Assembly (NCBI GenBank): GCA_035628595.1
Contig: DASPJN010000021.1
Span: 1-64,000, forward strand
DNA: 64,000 nucleotides
Direction: 5' to 3'
Source of the DNA: Chryseosolibacter sp035628595
GTDB lineage: Bacteria; Bacteroidota; Bacteroidia; Cytophagales; Cyclobacteriaceae
Part shown: positions 40,790 to 49,408 of the stretch, piece after piece
How positions within the stretch are numbered: position 1 is the stretch's first letter
Layout: each line of letters starts with the position of its first letter
Made by a program: the position numbers and the translations under genes
The notes under the pieces: generated by a model
Seen by the model: only the letters and a program-made list of their open reading frames with translations
The model's database searches: none
Told to the model about the DNA's origin: nothing

Positions 40790-43732
40790 ATGAAGAAATT
40801 TTACCAAGGATTGTTAGCGTTGCTATTCTTATCAGGAGCAGTGCCTGTTTTTGCTCAGACCAATGTGTCAGGAACAATCACTGACTTTGCGACGGGTCAG
40901 CCGATCGCAGGTGTAAACATTATTGTCAAAGGAAAAGTAATTGGAACAGTGACCGATGCAGATGGGAACTTTGCTTTAAAAATCAACGATCAGCCTCCGC
41001 TTACCTTAATTGTATCTTTTGTCGGTTATAAGAATACCGAAGTCGCGGTGACTGATGCGAATACCTCCGGGCTTAAGATTACAATGGAAGAACAGACAAT
41101 GCTTGCAGATGAAGTTGTCATCTCAGCTTCGAGGGTGGAGGAAAGTATTCTGGAATCACCTGTTTCAATTGAGAAGATGGACATTCTCGAGGTGCAGAAC
41201 ACACCTGCAGACAACTATTACAAAGCGATTGCAAACCTGAAGGGTGTAGATGTCGCCACTAGCAGTATAAATTTTCAAATTATCAATACGAGAGGTTTCG
41301 GGTCTACTGGTAACACCAGATTCGTACAGCTGACAGATGGAATGGACACACAGGCGCCTGCGTTGAACTTCCCGATTGGCAATCTGAATGGTCCTTCTGA
41401 GCTGGATGTCGAGAGTGTGGAATTGATTCCGGGGGCGTCATCGGCTCTTTATGGACCGAATGCTTTTAATGGAATTCTGCTTGTAAACAGCAAAAATCCT
41501 TTTGAATATCAGGGTCTGAGTGCGTTCGCAAAAGCCGGCGTAAATCACGTTGGCAGCGATGCCGATTATGAAGGTGGCCCCTCCCCTGTTTGGGAAGGCT
41601 CCATTCGATATGCGAAAGCTTTCAATAACAAGATTGCATTTAAGCTTAATGCCTCGTACATGCAGGCGCAGGATTGGCATGGAACAAGCAGTTACGATCG
41701 TGAGATCGGCAGAACGCCAGAGGGATTTAATTTCAATCCCGGTGCAGATAAGCTTCACCAAATGGGTGATGAGGCGAGTGTAAATCTTGCTATTTTACGC
41801 CTCAGTACTGACAAACCTGGAACCCCAGGATGGCAAACGCTTGCGAGCAGTGGCATTGGTGTTTTTGCACCCGGCACAACAGCATGGGAGTACGCGCAAA
41901 ACAATTGGCTTCCAAGCCACATAGTTTCTGTGACACCGTTCACCGAAGAAAATGTAGTTGACTACAACGCGAAAAACTTAAAGCTAAATGGTGGCGCATT
42001 CTGGAGATTAAACGACAAAGTTGAATTAAGCTATTTATACAACGGCGGCTTTGGAACCAGCGTTTATACAGGCGCGCAAAGATATTCGTTAAAAAACTTT
42101 TCAATAAATCAACACCGCTTACAACTAAGAGGGGATAACTTTTTCCTGCGTGGATATACGACTCGTGAAAATTCAGGCGATTCATATATTGCTGAATTTC
42201 TTGCAAAACGTTTAAACGATATCCGCAGTGGCGGCAATGTTTCGACGTGGCTTGGCACTTATGCGATTTATTATCTAAGACACCTGTACGATAATGGATT
42301 CACGGACCCGAATGCGAACGGCGCTTCGGCTATCATTCCTGTCGATCTCCAAATGGCTGCGCATAACTTCGCGCGGCAGCAAACGGATAATCGCTTTCCG
42401 TTAGCCGCGGGAACACCCGAGTTTGAGGCGGCGAAAGAGCTTGCATTACAGGGTGTGGTACCGGACGGTCCGTCGTTCAGGGATAAAACAAACCTCTATC
42501 ACGCCGAAGGTCAATACGACTTCAAAAACGAAATCAAAACCATTGAATTGCAGATGGGTGGAAGCTATCGCTTGTATGATCTTAATTCGAACGGAACTAT
42601 TTTCGATGACCGCACGGAAAATATTACCATTAGGGAATTTGGCGGATATGTGCAGGCGGGCAAGTGGCTCGGCGACCGAACGTTCAAGCTTTCTGGCTCC
42701 GTTCGCTACGACAAGAATGAAAACTTTAAAGGAAAAGTTAACCCAAGGATCTCCGGTTTATGGAAAGCCGGCAGGGATCACAACATCAGACTATCTTATC
42801 AAACGGGCTTCAGAATTCCTTCAACGCAAGGCCAGCACATCGACCTGAACATTATTTCAGCACGACTTCTCGGGGGACTACAACGTTACGCCGATAAGTA
42901 CAATCTGGTGCAACCAGGCTATTCATTCGAAGGTTTCTCGGTCGAAGATTATTCACGCGCTGTTTTCAATCAAAAGGCAACTCCCGAAGCAATTATTGAT
43001 CCGGCCAATACTTCGTTACTAAAACCATTTACTTTCACCCCTGTGAAACCAGAACAGGTTCAAAACATCGAAGTTGGTTATAAAGGGTTAATTCAAAATA
43101 AGCTTTTCATTGATGCAGCGTATTACTACAACATTTATAACGACTTTATCACGCAGGTGCGTGTGAGAGTTGCAAGTCCATTGCCGGACAACTCGGGACC
43201 TAATTATGCAACGCTGCTAAACGGCACAGCAATGACCGTGCAAAGTGACGGTTCGATCACGGGTAATACCGCGCAGATCTATACAAACAGTACTGAGCAG
43301 GTGACAAGCCAGGGCGCGGTGCTTGGACTTACTTACAATTTACCAAAAGGATATGCCGTTGGCACGAACTACAACTGGAACGTAATTAACAATGTACCAG
43401 ATGGGTTCCTCGCGGAATTCAATACACCTGAGCACAAAGTGAACCTGACCTTCGGGAACAGAAAGGTGACAGAGAATTTTGGCTTTAACCTTGCATGGAG
43501 ATGGCAATCAGAGTTTCTGTGGGAATCTTCTTTCACGATCCCAAGAAATGGATACGTGCCCGCGTACACTACCCTTGATGGCCAGGTGAGCTATAAGGTT
43601 CCATCAATAAAATCCGTCATCAAGCTCGGCGGGTCAAACTTGCTGAACGAAAAATACATTCAAAGTTTAGGAGGCGTTAACATCGGAGCGCTGTACTACA
43701 TTTCAGTTACGTTCGATCAGTGGCTTCGCTAA
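40790..43732 (+). CDS. TonB-dependent receptor with carboxypeptidase-regulatory-like domain
   Basis: Outer-membrane active transporter, 980 residues. Signal peptide ends VFAQ. A carboxypeptidase-regulatory-like domain follows (about 24-110: VSGTITDFATGQPIAGVNII), then the plug (about 115-230: ADEVVISASRVEE, INTRGFGSTG, GASSALYGPNAFNG) and a 22-strand-type barrel to the end at FDQWLR. No SusD-like partner lies beside it, so it is not a classical SusCD pair. Two lipoprotein hydrolases downstream could process its substrate. Ligand unknown. Ends 24 bases before a terminator. Confidence 0.92.
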   Translation: MKKFYQGLLALLFLSGAVPVFAQTNVSGTITDFATGQPIAGVNIIVKGKVIGTVTDADGNFALKINDQPPLTLIVSFVGYKNTEVAVTDANTSGLKITMEEQTMLADEVVISASRVEESILESPVSIEKMDILEVQNTPADNYYKAIANLKGVDVATSSINFQIINTRGFGSTGNTRFVQLTDGMDTQAPALNFPIGNLNGPSELDVESVELIPGASSALYGPNAFNGILLVNSKNPFEYQGLSAFAKAGVNHVGSDADYEGGPSPVWEGSIRYAKAFNNKIAFKLNASYMQAQDWHGTSSYDREIGRTPEGFNFNPGADKLHQMGDEASVNLAILRLSTDKPGTPGWQTLASSGIGVFAPGTTAWEYAQNNWLPSHIVSVTPFTEENVVDYNAKNLKLNGGAFWRLNDKVELSYLYNGGFGTSVYTGAQRYSLKNFSINQHRLQLRGDNFFLRGYTTRENSGDSYIAEFLAKRLNDIRSGGNVSTWLGTYAIYYLRHLYDNGFTDPNANGASAIIPVDLQMAAHNFARQQTDNRFPLAAGTPEFEAAKELALQGVVPDGPSFRDKTNLYHAEGQYDFKNEIKTIELQMGGSYRLYDLNSNGTIFDDRTENITIREFGGYVQAGKWLGDRTFKLSGSVRYDKNENFKGKVNPRISGLWKAGRDHNIRLSYQTGFRIPSTQGQHIDLNIISARLLGGLQRYADKYNLVQPGYSFEGFSVEDYSRAVFNQKATPEAIIDPANTSLLKPFTFTPVKPEQVQNIEVGYKGLIQNKLFIDAAYYYNIYNDFITQVRVRVASPLPDNSGPNYATLLNGTAMTVQSDGSITGNTAQIYTNSTEQVTSQGAVLGLTYNLPKGYAVGTNYNWNVINNVPDGFLAEFNTPEHKVNLTFGNRKVTENFGFNLAWRWQSEFLWESSFTIPRNGYVPAYTTLDGQVSYKVPSIKSVIKLGGSNLLNEKYIQSLGGVNIGALYYISVTFDQWLR

Positions 43733-43755
43733 TTTGAAAAAACATCTGACAACCA

Positions 43756-43782
43756 AAGGCCGGAATAAGACCCGGCCTTTTT
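43756..43782 (+). terminator. Rho-independent terminator after the TonB receptor
   Basis: AAGGCCGG (43756-43763) pairs with CCGGCCTT (43772-43779) around an 8-base loop, followed by Ts. It separates the receptor from the hydrolase gene. Confidence 0.9.
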
Positions 43783-43794
43783 AATCTTTACGTT

Positions 43795-44988
43795 ATGAAA
43801 TCCATGCAACGCATTTTGTTTATCGCAGCAATCTCATTTACCCTTCTTTCTTGCAATGATGATGATACCGATCCAAAAGGATATCTGGTGAGCACCGAGT
43901 TTTATGGAAATTTCGATGCAGAGACGCTCCAGACACTGATGGCTACTGCGGGCATCGACCTGGATCCCGCGTTGATTCAGTACGATGTTGAAATGTACCG
44001 GATGGTTTACCGGACAACTTATAAAGGATCGGATATTGAAGCGTCTGGTATGATTGCAATGCCGGTCAATTCTCCGGACGAAGTTGGCATGGTTAGCTTT
44101 CAACATGGGACTATCGCCAGTCACGAGGATGCTCCATCACAAATGCAACCTGGTGAATCGGTTGCGAATCTTTACGCAGCATTAGCGAGTACAGGATACA
44201 TTGTTCCAATTCCTGACTACATTGGCTTTGGCAGCTCGGATGACATCTCGCATCCCTATTACGTGGAAGAAGCCACTGCTGACGCCGTAATTGACATGTT
44301 GCGGGCGTCGAAGGAATTTGCGGCGAGTGTGAATGTTTCTTTCGATGGGTCACTATTCCTCGCGGGATATTCACAAGGTGGGTATGCAACACTAGCAGCA
44401 CATAAGGCAATTGAAAGCGAAGGCTTGGAGGGATTTAACCTCAAAGCATCGTTTCCAGCGTCAGGTGGATACGACGTGAAGGGGATGCAGGAATATTTCT
44501 TTGATTTGACTGAATACAATCAGCCATTTTACATCGCTTACGTTGCGCACGCCTATTCGAAACATTACGAATGGACAGAACCATTTTCAACAATTTTTCA
44601 GGAACCTTACGCCACGGCGATTCCTTCCCTGTTCGATGGTTCAAAATCGGCAGATGCGATCAACGATGAGCTGACAGATATAATCGCGGATCTTATTCAT
44701 CCGGAAGTGCTGGAAAATATTGATGATCCCCAATACGATTTCATTACAGAAGGCTTTGTTGAAAACGGTCTTACCGATTGGGTACCCGCGATCCCTGTTC
44801 ACTTTTATCATGGCGATGCAGATATCACCGTTCCTTATCAAAACTCAGTCGATACGTATGAGCAGCTTATCGCAAACGGAGCAAGTGAAACAATTATCAC
44901 ATTCACAACTTTGGACGGTGCCACCCACAGCAGTGGGATATTTCCTTACATAGAAGAATTTGTTCCTTTAATGCTTTCAATAGATTAG
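43795..44988 (+). CDS. Lipoprotein alpha/beta hydrolase (secretory-lipase-like), copy 1
   Basis: 397 residues. Lipobox SLLSC-type (FTLLSC), followed by NDDDTD, an acidic stretch like the lipoprotein surface-export signal of Bacteroidota, so the protein is probably on the cell surface. Hydrolase core: VSFQHGTIASHED (oxyanion region), nucleophile Ser in GYSQGGYATLA, Asp in FYHGDADITVPYQ and His in TLDGATHSSG. A likely esterase or lipase. A close paralogue lies at 47030-48226 with a fasciclin gene between. Substrate unknown. Confidence 0.88.
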   Translation: MKSMQRILFIAAISFTLLSCNDDDTDPKGYLVSTEFYGNFDAETLQTLMATAGIDLDPALIQYDVEMYRMVYRTTYKGSDIEASGMIAMPVNSPDEVGMVSFQHGTIASHEDAPSQMQPGESVANLYAALASTGYIVPIPDYIGFGSSDDISHPYYVEEATADAVIDMLRASKEFAASVNVSFDGSLFLAGYSQGGYATLAAHKAIESEGLEGFNLKASFPASGGYDVKGMQEYFFDLTEYNQPFYIAYVAHAYSKHYEWTEPFSTIFQEPYATAIPSLFDGSKSADAINDELTDIIADLIHPEVLENIDDPQYDFITEGFVENGLTDWVPAIPVHFYHGDADITVPYQNSVDTYEQLIANGASETIITFTTLDGATHSSGIFPYIEEFVPLMLSID

Positions 44989-45669
44989 CACCGCAGTAAG
45001 TTAAAATTGTCTGAATTGGGATTTTCAGGATCAACGAATGATTGAATTCAATCTTTCTTGTTTCAGCAAAAGTTCTTGCTTCGCAACGTCTCCATCCTAT
45101 TGATACAATCATCAAAGTTCAACAATAGCATTTCATCTTGACGGAGCCCTTCGGCGTCACATACAATGCCAAACGCCGCTGGGGCTAGTGCGACTTGTTT
45201 GTGAATATTGAAATATTAACCATACCGCTGATTACCACTGTTTGAGTATTCGAACTCAGGGTTTAACGCGCTTAGAATCAGAGCCCCGCAAGGCGGTGAC
45301 GCTGGTCGGGAAATAACTATTGATGTCTGATCCCGGAAGTCGCATGATTACCTGTAAGACCCGAAGGGGTCAACTCCTGAGATTTTAAGCGCATTGTCCG
45401 ACCCTGAAGGCGGTCGAAGGTTCGCTTCTAGAGAGCTTTGAAGGCATTTCATATTTGATCATACACAATCGAGGGATATCGCAGACGCGGTAAGCACATG
45501 TGCTGGAATGCATACCTGCGACATGACGCAACAATTGGACATCCCACTGAACTAAACGGTTGATCCCATTCAAATCCTCAAGCCAAACAATTATCATCAG
45601 TCTTTCAAAAAACAAAAGCCGTCTCAGAAATCCCGAGACGGCTTTTTCGAAGTATTAAAAAAAACAGGA
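44989..45669. other. Non-coding gap with degenerate short repeats
   Basis: No convincing gene or RNA in 680 bases. Between 45143 and 45420 are five short GC-rich modules on a common pattern, GAnCCC followed by GAAGG or CAAGG and GGTnnAC or similar: 45143-45160, 45281-45300, 45338-45357, 45358-45374 and 45399-45420. Several form small hairpins, such as GACCC-GAAG-GGGTC at 45358. The remainder is plain AT-rich sequence ending in the fasciclin terminator. A decayed repeat element is the likeliest reading. Confidence 0.5.
45614..45646 (-). terminator. Strong terminator of the fasciclin gene
   Basis: AAAAGCCGTCTC (45614-45625) pairs with GAGACGGCTTTT (45635-45646), a 12-base perfect stem with a T-rich end on the minus strand. 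It is nearly symmetric, so it may also stop plus-strand transcription. Confidence 0.9.
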
Positions 45670-46788
45670 TTACATAGGCGAAAGGAAACCTGCAATTACA
45701 TTAATAATACCGTTCTGAGCAGGATTCGCGCCGGTGGCTGTTAGTACATCCAACACTGCTATCTGAGCTTCTGGTGTAGTATCACCATTTGAATCAATAA
45801 CGATACCTGTCATGATACCATTCGCTTGATCCGGAGGTGCATTGGTTGCCAGTACAGTAAGTTTTCTGGTTGATGTTGCCGTAGCCAGCGTGTTGAATTG
45901 ACCGCCTTGTGCGTAGTCATCTGTGCCTCCATAAGTAACTTCATCAGCAACTACATGGTGCGAGATAATGCCATACCACTCTTCACCTGTGAGTGTGTCA
46001 GAATCAAGAATTTCATCTTCTAATAAAGCTTCAAATGTTGCATTGGTTGGTGCGAATACTGTATACAGAAAGTCCTCTGTTCCCGGAGCTTCATTTAAGA
46101 GTATCTCCGTAAGTGTCGGAAGTCCCTCATCCTCCGCATATGCGTTCGCCATCTGCAAGCCGCCCGATAGGGTAGTAAAATCTGAGCCGAGCAATATTGG
46201 CTGGAGTACGGTTCCAAGTGTGGATACAATTAAATCTCCAATTGTTGGGGGTACAAGAACTACATCCACAACATGAACAACGCCGTTTGTTGCATCCCTG
46301 TCGGCTGTTGTCACTTTGGAATTAGAGGTTGCACCAGTATCCAGTGTTTTCTCTCCCGTAGTAGTGGTTACCACCATTATTTGCTCACCTTGTAATGTTG
46401 TCAAAGCGGCGCCATTTGTCAATGCGCTGGAAAGATGCTCGCTATTTGCCACATGGTATGCCAAAACGGCCTGTGTTACCTGCTCAGAGATTGAGCTAAA
46501 GTTGTCAAGCCCCAATGTGGAAAGCAAAGTTTCCATTGCCGCGTTGCTCGGTGCGAATAATGTCAAATTAGCACCGTCAGCATCGAGTTGATCATCTAAG
46601 CCAGCAGCAATAAGTTGTTCCTCAACCATCGACAGGTTATCGTCTCCCTGAACAATTTCCCAGATTGTTTGGGTTGCGGCTGGCGGCCCGTCCTCATCGT
46701 CATCACATCCGCTGATGCCAACCGTGGTTAACGCTGCCACAACCAGTAGCGCGTGTTTCATAAAAGATTGAAATCTCTTTAAGTTCAT
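45670..46788 (-). CDS. Fasciclin-domain lipoprotein (two FAS1 domains)
   Basis: 372 residues, signal peptide with lipobox GISGC followed by DDDED, an acidic surface-export-type signal. Two FAS1 adhesion domains: about 40-185 (TLFAPSNAAMETLLSTLGL, YHVANSEHL, VVHVVDVVLVPP) and about 190-372 (TVFAPTNATFEALLEDEIL, ISHHVVADEV, IINVIAGFLSP). FAS1 proteins mediate cell-surface adhesion or matrix binding. The gene is opposite in direction to the hydrolases flanking it. Start could also be the Met nine codons in. Confidence 0.93.
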   Translation of the reverse strand: MNLKRFQSFMKHALLVVAALTTVGISGCDDDEDGPPAATQTIWEIVQGDDNLSMVEEQLIAAGLDDQLDADGANLTLFAPSNAAMETLLSTLGLDNFSSISEQVTQAVLAYHVANSEHLSSALTNGAALTTLQGEQIMVVTTTTGEKTLDTGATSNSKVTTADRDATNGVVHVVDVVLVPPTIGDLIVSTLGTVLQPILLGSDFTTLSGGLQMANAYAEDEGLPTLTEILLNEAPGTEDFLYTVFAPTNATFEALLEDEILDSDTLTGEEWYGIISHHVVADEVTYGGTDDYAQGGQFNTLATATSTRKLTVLATNAPPDQANGIMTGIVIDSNGDTTPEAQIAVLDVLTATGANPAQNGIINVIAGFLSPM

Positions 46789-47029
46789 AATCGTTTTTGA
46801 GTATAGTTAATTGGTATTATTAATCAATGTTAAAGAAAAAACCGTTGATTTGCCTCGCCCGCTGGTTATTTTTTCTATTCCGATAACGTTGCAAACCGTC
46901 AAAATCCCATATATCGCCGGTGGCATACCATTAGCGGCGGCAAAGGACGTTTTGCTTTTCTTGACAATCGTATCTCTTATAGCCGGCATAAAATTTTAAC
47001 TGCTTCTAGCGGCGATAATCTTCAATTTT

Positions 47030-48226
47030 ATGAAAGCATCCATACGGCATTCCCTGCTCATCTCATTATGCATTTTCGCATCCGGTTGTTCAAAAGAGGA
47101 TGATCCCATCAAAGATTCGTTAATAGTGGAAGCTGACATCGTGAACAGCCGGTCTGCAGCAGAATTGAAAGCCTATTTGTACCTGTCGGGTTTTGACATA
47201 GACCCAGCAGCAATGAAATATGACGTGGATGTAATCAAGGTTGCCTATGAAAGCACGTACAAAGGAAAACCGATTGTCGCTTCGGGCCTGATTGTGTTAC
47301 CAAAGACTTCCGATCCCGTTGGAATGGTAAGTTTTCAACACGGGACGATCTCCACTCAGGCGGAAGCGCCGAGCGTTCAGCCATCCGACAGCTTTCAGCT
47401 TTTAATCGCGGCCGCCTTGAGCTCTACAGGATTGATCGCAGTCATTCCCGATTACATTGGCTTTGGAACCTCAAGTGATATTTTCCATCCGTATTTCGTT
47501 GAAGACGCTACCGCGACTGCTGTTATCGATAACATTCTTGCTGCGCGCGAGCTGGCTGAAACAAACAGGGTGAATTTTGATGGTAAACTATTCCTGGCGG
47601 GATACTCACAAGGTGGATATGCCACACTTGCAGCACAAAAGTACATCGAGCAAAATGGTTTAGATGGGTTTAATCTTATAGCTACGTTTCCGGGTGCTGG
47701 CGGTTACGATGTGAAGTCCATGCAGGAATATTTGTTTTCACAGGATCAGTACGACAATCCCTTTTATATCGCCTACGTTGCAAGAAGCTACGAATCGCAC
47801 TATGATTGGGAGAATGGACTCTCTGATTTTTTTCAGGAACCATTCGCCGCAAATATTCCAACACTCTTCAATGGTACCAATTCAACTACAGTGATAAATC
47901 AACAGCTTACGACGAACATCGACGATTTAATCTCGATGGAACTGCTGACTAACGCGGAAACAGACCCCCAGTTTGAATACATTATCAGTGCGTTCGAAGA
48001 AAATTCGTTAACTGACTGGACTCCATCTACGCCAACATATATGTACCACGGAGATATGGATACGACTGTACCTTATTCGAACTCAGTTGTCACCTACGAT
48101 ACGTTCATCTCCAATGGCGCAAGAGAAAACACGATTCATTTCACGACCCTCGCTGGTACAGATCATACCACGGCGGTTAAACCGTATATTGAGGATTTTT
48201 TACCAAAGATGATTTCGATGTTATAG
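47030..48226 (+). CDS. Lipoprotein alpha/beta hydrolase (secretory-lipase-like), copy 2
   Basis: 398 residues, paralogue of 43795-44988; by eye about half the residues match over the whole length. Lipobox FASGC then SKEDDP. Same active-site set: VSFQHGTIST, Ser in GYSQGGYATLA, Asp in YHGDMDTTVPYSN, His in GTDHTTAV. Tandem copies with a reversed fasciclin gene between suggest duplication and divergence of a surface esterase. Its stop is next to the stop of the convergent rhodanese gene. Confidence 0.88.
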   Translation: MKASIRHSLLISLCIFASGCSKEDDPIKDSLIVEADIVNSRSAAELKAYLYLSGFDIDPAAMKYDVDVIKVAYESTYKGKPIVASGLIVLPKTSDPVGMVSFQHGTISTQAEAPSVQPSDSFQLLIAAALSSTGLIAVIPDYIGFGTSSDIFHPYFVEDATATAVIDNILAARELAETNRVNFDGKLFLAGYSQGGYATLAAQKYIEQNGLDGFNLIATFPGAGGYDVKSMQEYLFSQDQYDNPFYIAYVARSYESHYDWENGLSDFFQEPFAANIPTLFNGTNSTTVINQQLTTNIDDLISMELLTNAETDPQFEYIISAFEENSLTDWTPSTPTYMYHGDMDTTVPYSNSVVTYDTFISNGARENTIHFTTLAGTDHTTAVKPYIEDFLPKMISML

Positions 48227-48619
48227 CTAGAGGGCCTTGGAAACAGGCATCCTGGCACGTTGCCAGCCGACAAAACCAGATGGCAGATTATAAACGGTTT
48301 TGAATCCGAGTTGCTTCATCACCTTTTGCGCTTCCCTGCTTCTGTAACCACTTGCGCAATACACGACGTAGCTTTGATTTTTATCAAGTCTTGCAATTTG
48401 TTTTTCAAAGTCCGGGCTGAAATAGTCAATGTGGATGGGCTTACCGATAACCCCTTCGTTTATTTCTTCCGTCGTACGAACATCCAGGATAAAAATATTT
48501 TCGTCCCTATCCATCTTAGCTGCTAAATCCTTAACGGATAGGTCGGTTATCGTCTGTTGGCAAACGCCGCTTATGTTACCGACAACCAACAGAGAAAAAA
48601 TCAATACTCTTGCCATCAT
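48227..48619 (-). CDS. Exported rhodanese-like protein
   Basis: 130 residues: signal peptide (VLIFSLLVVGNISGVCQQ) and a single rhodanese domain with the active loop YCASGYRSREA (Cys intact), preceded by FILDVRTTEEI. Transfers sulfur or binds thiol/persulfide in the periplasm; no partner gene is obvious. Followed on the same strand by a DUF218 gene 3 bases away (48623), which is transcribed first, so they likely share a transcript. Confidence 0.9.
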   Translation of the reverse strand: MMARVLIFSLLVVGNISGVCQQTITDLSVKDLAAKMDRDENIFILDVRTTEEINEGVIGKPIHIDYFSPDFEKQIARLDKNQSYVVYCASGYRSREAQKVMKQLGFKTVYNLPSGFVGWQRARMPVSKAL

Positions 48620-48622
48620 CTT

Positions 48623-49390
48623 TCAAATATATCCCACCATTTTATAGGCGATCATCCCCCACCATTCTTTCGACAATTTTTCCCACTTGATAATCGCATC
48701 CACTTGAGGAATAAAAAGCTCATCCGGATAGAATGAAGGTGGATGCGCGTAAAAATCAGCTGAAAATGAGTCGAGTACTAGACCCGATTTTTGATAAACG
48801 GCAAGCGACCGACGCATATGAAAAGCTGACGTAATCAATAGACACCTTTCAGAGCCTATGTTCAACTCTTCCAATAGCTTTTTGACTTCCGGGCCAGACT
48901 CTGCGGTATTCCGTGTTTCATTTTCAATGAAAATATCAGACTCACTGACGCCCATCATAATCATTACCTTTTTGAATTTGTCAGCTTCTGGTTCTTCGTC
49001 ACCGACAAGTCTGCCTGATCCACCACTGATCAATATCTTCTTTAACAAACCCGCATGGTAAAGCTGTACAGTATGCGTTACACGATCAGCTCCGCGCTGA
49101 AAATAGACACGATCAGTGGGTTTCAAGCCCGGAATTGTAGCACCAGTCAGGACAATGCCAAGCTCGTATTCTTTAACCGACGATATCGGTGTGGGATCGA
49201 CTTCCCAGTAATACATAACTGCATTCGCGACGAACTCGTTCGAGAAGAATAATAACATCGAGAACGAAACCCAGAAAATTCTCTTCTTCCACTTTCCAGG
49301 CTTTATCAGCACGCTTACGATCAACAGGCAACAGCTGATCGTAAACGGAGACAAAAAGTAAATCAGAATCTTTGAAAGGAAGAAAAACAT
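48623..49390 (-). CDS. YdcF/ElyC-like DUF218 membrane protein
   Basis: 255 residues with two N-terminal membrane helices and a DUF218 domain (about 75-225): IVLTGA, KILISGGSG, then ENETRNTAES and LITSAFHMRRSL, all on the family pattern. ElyC-type proteins affect the lipid carrier and envelope. The molecular function is unknown. It lies 18 bases downstream of the ABC fusion gene on the same strand. Confidence 0.88.
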   Translation of the reverse strand: MFFFLSKILIYFLSPFTISCCLLIVSVLIKPGKWKKRIFWVSFSMLLFFSNEFVANAVMYYWEVDPTPISSVKEYELGIVLTGATIPGLKPTDRVYFQRGADRVTHTVQLYHAGLLKKILISGGSGRLVGDEEPEADKFKKVMIMMGVSESDIFIENETRNTAESGPEVKKLLEELNIGSERCLLITSAFHMRRSLAVYQKSGLVLDSFSADFYAHPPSFYPDELFIPQVDAIIKWEKLSKEWWGMIAYKMVGYI

Positions 49391-49408
49391 AATCCAATGT
49401 GAAAGCTT

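Noticed and set aside
45385..45615. 76-residue minus-strand frame in the non-coding gap
   Set aside because: No recognisable domain, no start context, and it runs across the repeat modules.
46807..46999. Opposed short frames between the fasciclin gene and hydrolase 2
   Set aside because: They mirror each other on both strands with no family signal; probably chance.
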